DNA of 64,000 bases from Burhinus oedicnemus (lineage: Eukaryota; Chordata; Aves; Charadriiformes; Burhinidae), in assembly GCA_008921705.1 (NCBI GenBank), contig VFFE01007901.1:608247-672246 (forward strand), in the 5' to 3' direction. Shown in pieces: positions 55,501 through 64,000 of this stretch. Positions within the stretch are counted from its first letter, which is position 1; every line of letters begins with the position of its first letter. The notes beneath the pieces are model-generated. The model worked only from the letters and a program-made list of their open reading frames with translations. It did no database searches and was not told the DNA's origin. The translations under genes and the position numbers were made by a program.

Positions 55501-56738
55501 GCTCGTTTGGATGTGCAGGCTTGTTGCCACTAAGGTAATTGCTTCAGGCAAGCGCCATATGCTGCAGTTTTCCTCTTTACAGTTGTTTTAAGGTGCCCTG
55601 TATGACAGTACTGGCATCTGTTGTATGTGTGTTCCTACTGTCCTAAAAGAATATGAGCTTTCAGATAAGGCAGGAGTGTTTAATTCAAACTCTGCCTCAG
55701 AGTAAAGTTAGTCCCGACTCAGGGAGAGGAGGAATATCTTTCCAGGCACTGAAATGAGGATCCTCAGAAGCAAAGAGACTGGGAACACTGAACTCTAACT
55801 TCTTCCAGAAGAAAATTTTATTTTGATGGAAACATAAAGGTGCAGGAAGCTGAGTTTACTTTTGTTCTGAGGCTACATTTGAGCCCTTACATTGCCAGCG
55901 AATCACAGGAAACCTAGGCTCTCTTCACTGTCCCAGAAATGACTAGGGTGCCTTAGCGCACCTTGGTATTAAAGGAAAAAGCTCTCCCCTGCGTTTGAAA
56001 GGCTGCTGCTGGGTGCAGCTTTGGAGGAGCTTGAAGAGCTAGAGCCACAGTTGTAGACTTGAAGAAGCCGTGCACCCCTAATACCTTCCTTCAGCTCTGC
56101 CTACCTGAAGGGATTTTATTTCTACAGGGTCTAGATTCAGCCTGAGCCCGGGGCCCCAAAAATGAACCATCCGGCAGGGAAGATGATCATATCAGAGCCC
56201 CTATACCTCTCTGTTCCCAAGGATGCCTGTGGGGGAAGTGACACACCGCAGAGGGTGAAGGTGGGCAGTTTCTGTTGCTGGTGAACTGTTGCCCAGCCTC
56301 TCCAGTAGAAAATCAAAGAAACAGCACAGAACCTATTTCTGTGCTTTGGCAGCTGTCATGTCTTAACTTGTGGTTAGCAGCAGAGCAGAACTGCTGGCTT
56401 CAGATAAAACAGCTGTGCTAGATCACACGAAACATCTGGCTATAGTCTCAGGTCCTGTCTCTGACAGTGTTAAAGAGGAAGGGTCATGCCCACCGTGGCA
56501 TACCCTTACTTGCTCTTCCAGTCTTGAGGGAACTCCAGCTCCAGGACCGGTCCTGGCCCTGGCTGCAGTGGCTGATCTTCTGACAACCTTTTCTCTTCCC
56601 CTGCAGGCACTGTTCATAGATAACTGGCGTGTCCTGCATGGACGGGAAGCGTTCACAGGGTATCGCCAGCTCTGTGGCTGCTACCTGACGCGAGATGATG
56701 TGCTGAACACCGCACGCTTACTGGGACTGCAGGCTTAG
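46388..56738 (+). CDS. TMLHE: Trimethyllysine dioxygenase, mitochondrial (TMLHE), seven coding exons
   Basis: Coding exons are 46,388-46,568, 48,459-48,635, 49,405-49,684, 51,141-51,260, 54,357-54,593, 55,306-55,444 and 56,607-56,738. They total 1,266 nt, giving 421 residues, the same length as human TMLHE. All introns are GT-AG and all junctions keep frame. The enzyme is an Fe(II)/2-oxoglutarate dioxygenase of the BBOX1/TauD type that hydroxylates N6-trimethyllysine to 3-hydroxy-trimethyllysine, the first step of carnitine synthesis, in the mitochondrion. The N-terminal 45 or so residues are Arg-rich with almost no acidic residues, as expected for a presequence. Cys80, Cys85 and His124 lie in the N-terminal zinc-type domain. 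His242-Thr-Asp244 and His389 are the iron ligands, at the same numbers as in human. No frameshift or missing catalytic residue is seen. Confidence 0.97.
47888..48362 (+). mobile_element. CR1 LINE 3'-end fragment of a second subfamily
   Basis: It begins with GGGCTGGAGCGTGTCCAGAG, runs through GTTCAGCCTGGAGAAGAGG and AACAGGCTGCCCAGGGAAG, and ends ACCTTCCAACCTAGGTGATTC. The tail words (TAGACGTGGTGCTGAGGGAC, GGTTGGACTCGATC) differ from the other copies, indicating another CR1 subfamily. It is 5'-truncated and lies in sense orientation in the intron between TMLHE coding exons 1 and 2. Confidence 0.93.
48459..48635 (+). CDS. TMLHE: TMLHE coding exon 2
   Basis: Completes codon 61 (Glu) and encodes residues 62-119 plus one base of Trp120. 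It carries Trp-Leu-Arg-Asp-His-Cys (Cys80) and Cys85 of the N-terminal domain that binds zinc in this family. Acceptor CTTTGCAG, donor CAT followed by GTAAGT. A CR1 copy ends only about 96 bp before it. Confidence 0.96.
49405..49684 (+). CDS. TMLHE: TMLHE coding exon 3
   Basis: Completes Trp120, encodes residues 121-212 and two bases of Arg213. It includes the Asp-Gly-His124 of the N-terminal domain and enters the dioxygenase domain (the Gly-Ile-Ala-Phe-Val-Glu-Asn segment). Acceptor GTCGAAG, donor TCAG followed by GTAACT. Confidence 0.96.
50545..50863 (+). mobile_element. CR1 LINE 3'-end fragment
   Basis: It runs from GGCCTACAGGAAAGCTGGGG through the canonical tail to CCATGATTCTATGG, the 3'-terminal 8-bp repeat type. 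It is 5'-truncated and sits in sense orientation in the intron between TMLHE coding exons 3 and 4. It is the same subfamily as the 26.3 and 41.0 kb copies. Confidence 0.95.
51141..51260 (+). CDS. TMLHE: TMLHE coding exon 4 (HxD iron motif)
   Basis: Completes Arg213 and encodes residues 214-252 plus two bases of Gly253. It contains His242-Thr-Asp244, two of the three Fe(II) ligands. Acceptor TCTTTTGCAG, donor TGG followed by GTAAGT. The encoded segment is nearly invariant relative to human. Confidence 0.97.
54357..54593 (+). CDS. TMLHE: TMLHE coding exon 5
   Basis: Completes Gly253 and encodes residues 254-331 plus two bases of Arg332. This is the central double-stranded beta-helix part, including Gly-Gly-Arg-Thr-Leu-Leu-Val-Asp-Gly. 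Acceptor CCCATGCAG, donor TCAG followed by GTAACA. Confidence 0.96.
55306..55444 (+). CDS. TMLHE: TMLHE coding exon 6
   Basis: Completes Arg332 and encodes residues 333-378, including the conserved Tyr-Asn-Asn-Tyr-Asp-Arg start. It ends in phase 0 after Lys378. Acceptor CTTTTAG, donor CAAG followed by GTAGGA. Confidence 0.96.
56607..56738 (+). CDS. TMLHE: TMLHE coding exon 7 (third iron ligand, stop)
   Basis: Residues 379-421 and the TAG stop. His389 in Leu-His-Gly-Arg is the third Fe(II) ligand, and a nearby Arg is expected to hold 2-oxoglutarate. The C-terminus Leu-Leu-Gly-Leu-Gln-Ala is identical to human. Acceptor TCTTCCCCTGCAG. Confidence 0.97.
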   Translation, partial: ALFIDNWRVLHGREAFTGYRQLCGCYLTRDDVLNTARLLGLQA

Positions 56739-59367
56739 CCCAGACCACCCTCCGCAGAGGGGCAGTCAGACCTCCAGCACCACCATGCTGGTGCGTCACC
56801 GTGACGAAGATGTTGCACATACCTCAGACACCTCCACCCTTTTCAAGTAGATCTCTGTGCCTGCTCAGGAGAGGGAGCAGGTGGAAGCCAAAGGTTATGG
56901 GAGCTTTATGGGACTGTGTTCTGCCTTTGAGCATGGTCAGCTCTTGCTGTCTGTGCACCCAGCCTGGTCTTTCCAGCCGGCCGGTCTGTCTCGGCTCTGC
57001 TGAGTTAGGGTTAACCGCCCCACGGGAAGTTCTCCCAGCACCTATTGATGTGAAGTGCTCCTCCAATCAAGTGCCTTCAGGATTTGAAATCTTTGCATTT
57101 TGCCCTGTTGTTCAGCCTTTTTGTCAGCTGGCAGTTCTAGGTTTTTTGTTTTGTTTTTAGCAGAGCAGAATGGAAATCTTTGGGGTCTTGTCTCGCCCCA
57201 GGCTGGACTTTAACCCTTCTAGACAAAATGAAAATCTATGGTGCCTATTTGATGAAAATGCCACTACTCAAACTGAGGGCTGTTGGCATATTTCAATGAC
57301 CCGCTATGACAGTCACTGATAGAAGCCATGCTGCTTGAGGGGTGGCGTGGGAAGAGAGCCTGGTATAGTTAGGGTGTTTCTGAAAAGGTTTAGGTTAGAA
57401 GGAAAGGGGAAAGTAGCAAGATCTGCATGCTGGGAAGGAGACATGACTGTGTTAGATGAGGGGTATATTTCACGTTTCCTTGACTTCCAGTAATGTAATG
57501 CTTGTGTTCTTTCTGCCTGTTACACTGTGCTTGTATGCAAAGGTGCAGCAGCTACAGTATTTGCTGACAAATTTCCTACTGTACCTGCTCTTTCCTCTTG
57601 TCCAAAGAAGGAATTTGTGTTGGGGCATCTTTACAGTGGCTGCTCGATGAGGCTGACCTGGGTTTTTTCCACCAGATCCTCCTGCATATGAAGGTAACGA
57701 ATACAGAGGTGCCTTTCAGCTCCTGATAGCTGCAGGATAAACTGGAGTCTGGCACATTGAAGGGCCATAGTGTGAGGAACAAAAGCAAATCCTATCGTTA
57801 TTAGAAACATTGGAATTTTAGAACCAGGAGGGGATTTTAAGATTTGTTTATTTTTCATTCTTCCATGTCTTCAGGAGTGTTCACTCCTCTGACTGGACCT
57901 TAAAACAGGGCTAGTCCCTCTCACTCCTGGCTTTCCTGCGCAAAGAAGATGCTCTTGTGTCCAAGGTACAGGTGCAACGCAGATGCGTGTGTGCTAAACT
58001 CGCTGCCTCGTTTAACCTAAATACTGAGTATATAGATCCTAGTGTTAAGAGACATTCTTGAAAACTTCTCTTCATGTGGACTGAGCTACCTGATGCCGTC
58101 TTTTGCAGTTTTTCCCACCTGCGGTGAGCCACTGCTGCAGTCATCAGGAGTTGAAAGGGGTTTCTGAGTGAAGGCTTGGCAGGAAGCTGTTGATCAGAGG
58201 ATACGTGAGAAAGTGAAACATGAGCAATGGCGGCAGGTGATACAAGCTTGAAGCGAGCTGGCTTCTGTCGGGTACGTCTCCCGGGGCCTGTGAACAACAG
58301 CCTTGAACACAGGCAGGAACTTGAATTATTCTCTAGGTTGAGCCAGTGGATTCCTGGAGCAGCCTGCAGCGTATATTCTGTTACTTTATCAGGCGTTTTG
58401 TTTATAGGTTCTCCTTAGGTGCCAGTTACACCAGCACAACTTAGATGTGAAGTTTTACAAATTCTCGTTAATCACATCGAAGTAGCAAACCGCAGGGGTC
58501 ACGTACGCTGTCCCTCACACAGCCCAGCTCAGATGCTCCGGGGTTGGTTTCACGCTGTGCTTCTGGGTGAAGCTGTGGCCTGGAGCATGGGGGAAGAGCT
58601 GGTGACAAAAACCAATCTCTGTTCGTTGACGAAGGAGGGGACAAAGCTGATCAGTATTTGAAACCCTTGGGTGTGGAGCCCTATTTCAAGTTATTTGAGG
58701 GTATTAAGGGTTTCCTGAGCTCTTTTTGCCTCCTTGTGCCCCCAGGATATGAGGGAAAGCGCTTGGGTAATGTGGAAACCTTGCCTTAGTCTCCTGCTCA
58801 GGGGACCTCCATCAGCTGCAAGGTGAAAACGTGCCGCTCCCCTGAGCTGGAGCGTGCAGACTATGGCTAGCACAAGGGAGAACCAACTAAAGTGTATTGG
58901 TGACAGGCTCTTGTGACACAGGTGCCTTTCTGACATGGAACGTGGCGACTGTGGCTCTGCCTTCCACTGCCAAGGGCTGTCATCTTCAGACACCAACCTC
59001 CTCTTCTGAGCCAGCTCCAAGCTAACACAATCACTCCTCAAGGTGATTGTGGAATCTGGTTTGGGAAAATTGTTCACCATGAATGTAGAAGAAATGTGTT
59101 TCCTCATAGGTATTACTCAAATTAATTCAGCCACCCCAACGCTAAACTGTGGAGTGGAGGGAGCTGCTCTACCTCTCCCCACTCCAGGGCTAAATTCTTC
59201 CCAAGTGGCTTGTGAGCATCAAAATGTTATTTGAAGGAACAGGACTTCTTGGCAGTTGCTGCCTGTCCGATATGGGCGGTTGTTGTGCCGTGTTATGGAA
59301 CAGGTTCTGTTTTCTGTAATGATACTGGACCAGTTTTTGTAATCAAGCTTTTTCAATTCTTTCAGCC

Positions 59368-59373
59368 AATAAA
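59368..59373 (+). terminator. TMLHE: TMLHE poly(A) signal, proximal
   Basis: AATAAA preceded by TTTCAGCC and followed about 40-65 nt later by a GT-rich element (GATGTACGTGTTTAAG). This is the first plus-strand canonical signal with a good downstream element after the stop. Confidence 0.55.
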
Positions 59374-59468
59374 TGATGAACAGCTTCCTTCTCCTTCCCA
59401 CTACACTGGTGATCTGATGTACGTGTTTAAGACATTTTAAAAAAAAAAACTAAGAAATCAAGTCTTCA

Positions 59469-59474
59469 AATAAA
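59469..59474 (+). terminator. TMLHE: TMLHE poly(A) signal, distal
   Basis: A second AATAAA about 100 nt further, in AT-rich sequence and followed by TGTTTTATAAAGTGG. It could be used as an alternative or as the main end. Confidence 0.4.
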
Positions 59475-59799
59475 TGTTTTATAAAGTGGTTAGCTTAACA
59501 AAATATATATTTCAAGCGATCACGAACTTGAAAATAAGTCTGTATTACCCTTCAAAGGTGGAATAAACGTGAGGAGCGGTAAACCAATGCATCTCCCTCG
59601 AGTTCTCATCGTTCGTTCTTTCACTGGCCACACGATGGCAGAAGATGCAAGAAAATAACATGTAAAAGTCAGTGACGAATCCCATCCCGGTGGGGCTTTG
59701 GGGCTCGCGGTGATGCTGGTTCTGTTTCTCCTGCTGTGCTATAGCCATTTCTTTTGAGGACTCCAGGAATTGCTGTTCAAAAGCCTGTATGACTATGGA

Positions 59800-60560
59800 T
59801 GTTTTTAAAGAGCTGCGGGATGCCGTGCCCAAGAAGGGTGGAGAGGGGAATGGAGGTGGTGTGAGGGGACACGGAGGGAAGCTGAGAGCGCGAGGGGGGT
59901 GGTCTGAGGGTGCATGGGGAGAAACGGAGCTGATTTGGGGGCACGGGAGGCAGGGAGGAAGCGGAGCCGAGCACGATCTGAGGGCAAACAGAGGAAAGGA
60001 GCCGTGGAAGGGCTGTTGGAGGGCAGTGAGTGCCCTGGGGCCCTCGGTTCCTGTCCCCTGTGTGTCCCAGGGACCGCAGTTTGGTCCCATTTGCTGCTGG
60101 GGGCCACCTCTCGCTAACCTTGTGCACCCTGAACAGATTCCCCCACCCCTTGTGCACTTCCAGTTGCCTCTGCTTGCCCTCTGGTCCTCTCCAGACTCCC
60201 CGTTTGCTCTCCAGTGCCCCCCACATCCTGTTTGGTGTCTTGTCTCCCTGGGATTCCCCTCGGGACCACTCTGCTCCCTCTCGGGTGTGCAGTACAGCCC
60301 ATCATTCAGCCTTTGGTCCTCCCCAGAGTCCTCAGTCCTTCGGTGAAACCACAGTCCCCCCCCATTGACCTGCTGGTCGTGGCAGGAACCCCTATTTTTC
60401 CTCCAGTATGCCCCAGAGCGTTCTGTTTTCCTCCCAGCGTGCTCCAGCGCCCTCTGCCCGCGTCTCAGCATTGCCCTCTCTCATCTTTTGGAGCATCCCC
60501 TCTTTGGTCCCCTCCGTCAGCCCCCCGGTGCAGCCAGGAGCCTCCCACAGGACCTGCATA
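59800..60560. repeat. Degenerate minisatellite-like GC-rich repeat
   Basis: Motifs such as TGGTCCTC(T/C)CCAGA and CTCCAG(T/C)GCCC recur with irregular spacing of roughly 40-60 bp, and translating the minus strand gives a recurring Ser-Gly-x-x-x-Arg pattern. This explains a stop-poor minus-strand frame from 60,471 to 59,545. The copies are old and diverged. Confidence 0.45.
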
Positions 60561-63500
60561 AAAAAGAAAGCAGCTGCTTCCAACCCAGCAGGGAGTAGCT
60601 TGATGGAAAGAGAAGCTACCCAAAAAAGGAAAAAGAATGTACGTATTGTTCTTGCAACCGTTGGGTCCGTGCTTCCCTCAATGATAATCTACATGTGGTG
60701 ATTAAAAGCCTTTTCTTATATAAAAGAATGTTTTAATTGTGCAGTCGCTGTACTGAAATTATTCTTAGCTGGGCTGAAAAATACTTACATTTTTAGCTTT
60801 ATTCCTCATTTCTTTCCCGTGTGGCTACTGGAAAACAGAGAGGCTATTTTAGTAGGGTCCTTCAGCTCAGTTAACTGAAAATGCATTACCTGCAGTTAGT
60901 TATTAACTTAAATAAAAACCAGAGTTCGAACCCGAACTGTCAGGATCAGAGAGACACGAGCAGGTTTGCCATGGAAACGGAGCAATACCAATTCACGGAC
61001 AAACACGACGGAAGCAAATTAAGGTGGCAAGTTATCGCAGTTTCGAGGGGCGACAGATGGGGCGAGCAAATTTCCTGGTGATGGCCTGCGGAGACGGGCG
61101 GGAAGGGTGGACCGCTGCTTCCGGCAGGGGAAACGCTAAGCGGATGGGATGCGTGCAGCCCCGGCAGCAAACCTCGCAGTGAGAAACTCCTGGAAACTCT
61201 GCCTCGCGCCTCCTGCTCCTCTCCCATTCCTGAACAACCTGCGGCAGCACGGACATCTCTCTCGAGTCGACGGTTTTGAGCAGGGACGCGTCAGTCCTCT
61301 CTCTCCCACGCGCCGAACAATTGGTATCGGCTCATTTTGCCCCGTGTCTCTTTTCTCCCCCGGTCATCAACCAGAGCGATGAGGGATGCTGCTGCACTGC
61401 CCACGGGAAGTTCCCGTTTCCAGTTCGTTACTGTTCGTTAACCGTATTGCCGTAGCACCTTGAGCTTCGGGAATGCGATGGGGATAAATGTATTACATGA
61501 GGGGAGGAACCACGTTATCGCCCAGGCCCCCCTTTAACAACTCCAACAGATTTAACGAAATAAAGGGAAAACCGTAACAAACTCGTAGGAGTCTGGTGAT
61601 GATAGCACCAGACCGAGGTTTTCCAAGTGGTTTAATTATTCTGCTGTTATTTCACACCAACCCAGGTACCAGATACGTACAATTGACTCGCCGTTAGTTA
61701 ATCCCTTGCAGCATCTCAACATGTTTTGGGGTGGGCACAGCAGCAGCAGGGCTGGGGGGGACTGGGATGGGGGAGACGGGGCTGGGGAAGCAGCCTCTGC
61801 TCCGCAGTGTATGGCCCCAGCTGCCCTGCCCTCCGGCCCAAAGAGGCAAAAAGGGGGCGAAAAAGGGGAGGTTTATGTAAAACGCAGCCACTAGGGCTCA
61901 CCATAAAACCTGTTGCTCAAAAGCAGTTTGATTCCTCAGAACAGCCAAACCTCAGAATGTTTTACAGGCAGGGATTTGTGTTATTTTACTGAAAAAAAAA
62001 AACCCTGAAGGCAAGACCAGCTTTGTGGCTCAGAACGGCCTGTTTGGGTCCCCCCGGGGCAGAGCAATCCCGTCTCCACAGAGCTCACGGCATCGGCCCG
62101 GGGAAATGCCAGCAGGGAATTCTAACCAAGAAGATTTCGATGAAGAATTTGAGCTTGGAAACACTGGAAAGGAGGAAAGCAGAAGCTGTAAGAGGCAGCA
62201 AGAGGTGAAAGGCTGCTACTAGGCAGGAGAGAAGATGGGGAATAAAGATTCCCGGGAGTCAGAGTTACGCTCTGAGAGAATACTGCATGTTTAAAGAAAA
62301 AAATCCCTGCCCGGCACCAGTTAAGGACCCTTTTAAATAGTCATACCTGAGCGCCGGTGAGATGTCAGCAGAAGGGTCACTGCCAACATTTGCTGGGTCA
62401 GGCTGCAGCGTCGAAAAAGAGGGGAAAAAAGACACTTGTGAAAGACACGGAGCACGAGCGATCCGGCTGAGCGCAGGGAAAAGAGCATTCGCCCGTTCTC
62501 CTGCCTCAAAACCCTTCTGTTAAAACAGAGGTGATGCAGAAAACTGATTTTGCAGGGGAAAGCGTTGGCCGAGCGGCACGTCCGTTCTGGTGCGGGCAGA
62601 GAGCGGGCAGGGGGGTGTCCCGGGCTGCGAGCGTTGGTTCCGTTCGCAGGTTTGTATTTTCCTGGTGTGCGTATTGATGGGAAATAGGGGAATCGCGGGT
62701 GGTGAGGCTTTACGCTCAAGTGGCACGCAAGAAGGGGCACAATTATTCCCCTGCATAAATTCAGGGAAGGAAGAAATGAGTGTATTTTGAATGAGAGGAT
62801 TATATATGTATCCACGTCCTTGAGGACTTGTAATTTAGCTCGTCTGGAGAAGCTCATGTGCTCCGCCGGGATGAGCTCCCTACAGACAGGCTGAACCCAC
62901 TCCGGGCAGAGGGACAGCCCCGACCAGGCTGGATAAAGGATGCACATAAGCTTTTATCCCCTCAATTTTCAGGTTTAATCTTGGTTTCCACAAGATTTTC
63001 ATTTTATTTCTGTGTCCTTCCCACCTATTTGCAGCCATTGTGTGTATCTGGATCCTGTAAACAGCTACTTTTCCCTTAATGAGGCTCCAGGTGAAGCGGA
63101 TTTGAAGGCAATTAGGTAATTACAGGGCAGGCTGTTCCCACAATCCCGTTGGTGAGTTGTGGTCCATAAAAATCAGCCTCAAAGCTTTCCCTGGGGAAGG
63201 GAGGTGAAGGGGTTTGTGGGGGTTTTTTTCCTGTGTGCAAAGTGAATGGGAAGTGAGTACCGGGAGCGGGAAAGGTGCCTCTTTTTGTGAGTAGCAGCAA
63301 CTGGCTGGGCTCTCTGATACGGAGAAGGTTGGGGGGTTTTTCCACTCTTCCCAGAGCGTTTTTGAGGAGGAAGCTGGAAGGGAACCGCTGCATCCCAAAG
63401 TTAGCTGATCCTCACTAAGAAAATGTACTATTTTTTCCTCAAATACGCTTGCTGTTTCCAGGCTAAAAGTGAAAGGAAGCAATTTTATTCTTTCCAGCTT

Positions 63501-63853
63501 GTTCTTCCCCAGAAGCTGGAAAAACCCGGCATTTTTAGTGACATTTGAATGTGTTGCACAGCGGGTTGTCTGGCAGAGATGGTGCTTGAGTTGGGGATTC
63601 CCCCTCACCTACTCGACGTATCGGTGCTAAAGAAATCACGTAAGTGTTGCTAATCAGAAGGGGGATGTGTTTGTCGTTTGTCCTGCGGACTCGTGTGGTT
63701 GTCAAATGTTAATGAATACAAACGAGTTTGGTGTGGGTGCAGCTTTTCAGAAGATGTATAGTAAGAGATGAGAACACGCTGTGGCCTGGGGCGATGTGGG
63801 TGATGGTTACCTGGCAGCTGCTGCTACAGTCAGTGATTACAGGCTGATTTCTT
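60561..63853. other. DNA downstream of TMLHE; no gene recognised
   Basis: CLIC2 and RAB39B, expected next by synteny, were looked for by sequence and are not visible, so they probably lie beyond the window. An AT-rich patch with GCAATTAGGTAATTACAGG at about 63,100-63,124 looks like a homeodomain-site cluster. Nothing else can be named. Confidence 0.5.
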
Positions 63854-64000
63854 CATAGAATCACAGAACGGTTTGGTTGGAAGGGACCTTAAAGACCATC
63901 CAGTGCCACCCCCCTGCCATGGGCAGGGACACCTCCCACCAGACCAGGTTGCTCCAAGCCCCGTCCAACCTGGCCTTGAACACCTCCAGGGATGGGGCAG
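63854..64000 (-). mobile_element. CR1 LINE 3'-end fragment, cut by window edge
   Basis: The plus strand begins TTCATAGAATCACAGAACGG and runs as the reverse complement of the standard CR1 tail to the last base. The element continues beyond 64,000. It is the only minus-strand CR1 found here. Confidence 0.95.

Larger units (their letters stand above)
56739..59494 (+). other. TMLHE: TMLHE 3' untranslated region
   Basis: The region from the TAG stop to the last of two plus-strand AATAAA signals. No other coding exon is seen. It gives a 3'UTR of about 2.65-2.75 kb. The extent is inferred from the poly(A) signals. Confidence 0.55.

Noticed and set aside
62100..62222. Short acidic open frame (Glu/Asp-rich) as a possible exon
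   Set aside because: It is only about 40 codons, has no convincing acceptor, and has no family similarity.
59500..63853. CLIC2 or RAB39B exons expected beyond TMLHE by synteny
   Set aside because: No matching peptide segment (glutathione-transferase-like fold or Rab GTP-binding motifs) was seen, so they probably lie outside the window.

Overview
The window is vertebrate nuclear DNA, almost certainly from a bird. It has spliced genes with GT-AG introns, CpG islands and poly(A) signals, and at least five 3'-end fragments of CR1 LINEs, the dominant avian retroposon. There are no bacterial-style operons, CRISPR arrays or phage-like blocks. A run of 20 N at 21,999-22,018 marks an assembly gap. 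CR1 type and overall character fit a bird; I cannot name the species.

Two protein-coding genes are recognisable and lie head to head. SPRY3 (Sprouty homolog 3, an intracellular inhibitor of receptor tyrosine kinase/Ras-MAPK signalling) is on the minus strand with a single coding exon at 16,350-17,225. TMLHE (trimethyllysine dioxygenase, first enzyme of carnitine biosynthesis, mitochondrial) is on the plus strand, with seven coding exons between 46,388 and 56,738 that join in frame to exactly 421 codons. The same divergent SPRY3/TMLHE pair sits at human Xq28 at the edge of PAR2, so this is conserved synteny seen in inverted orientation.

Layout: 1-10,269 is intergenic DNA downstream of SPRY3. 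10,270-16,349 is the likely long SPRY3 3'UTR, ending in an AT-rich segment with a minus-strand AATAAA. 16,350-17,225 is the SPRY3 coding exon. About 17,318-22,141 is the likely SPRY3 intron, carrying a roughly 1.2 kb GC-rich composite minisatellite (20,560-21,800), the gap and an AG-rich tract. A TATA-like box plus splice donor at 22,142-22,270 marks a candidate SPRY3 first exon inside a CpG island. 22,561-39,700 is GC-rich intergenic DNA with a CR1 fragment, candidate conserved non-coding islands and a GT-rich minisatellite (36,549-36,950). 39,760-40,660 is the presumed TMLHE CpG-island promoter, with NRF1- and YY1-like sites and a repeated CTCTATGG module. 40,486-56,738 is the TMLHE transcription unit, visibly more AT-rich than the left part and with three CR1 fragments in introns. 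The TMLHE 3'UTR ends near 59,390-59,490. The remainder to 64,000 is a degenerate repeat, then unannotated DNA, then a minus-strand CR1 cut by the window edge.

The two genes do not share a pathway; their link is positional and perhaps regulatory. The most interesting observations are the reconstructed SPRY3 first exon with its upstream open frame, the strand-asymmetric minisatellite just downstream of that promoter, and the repeat-built TMLHE CpG island.
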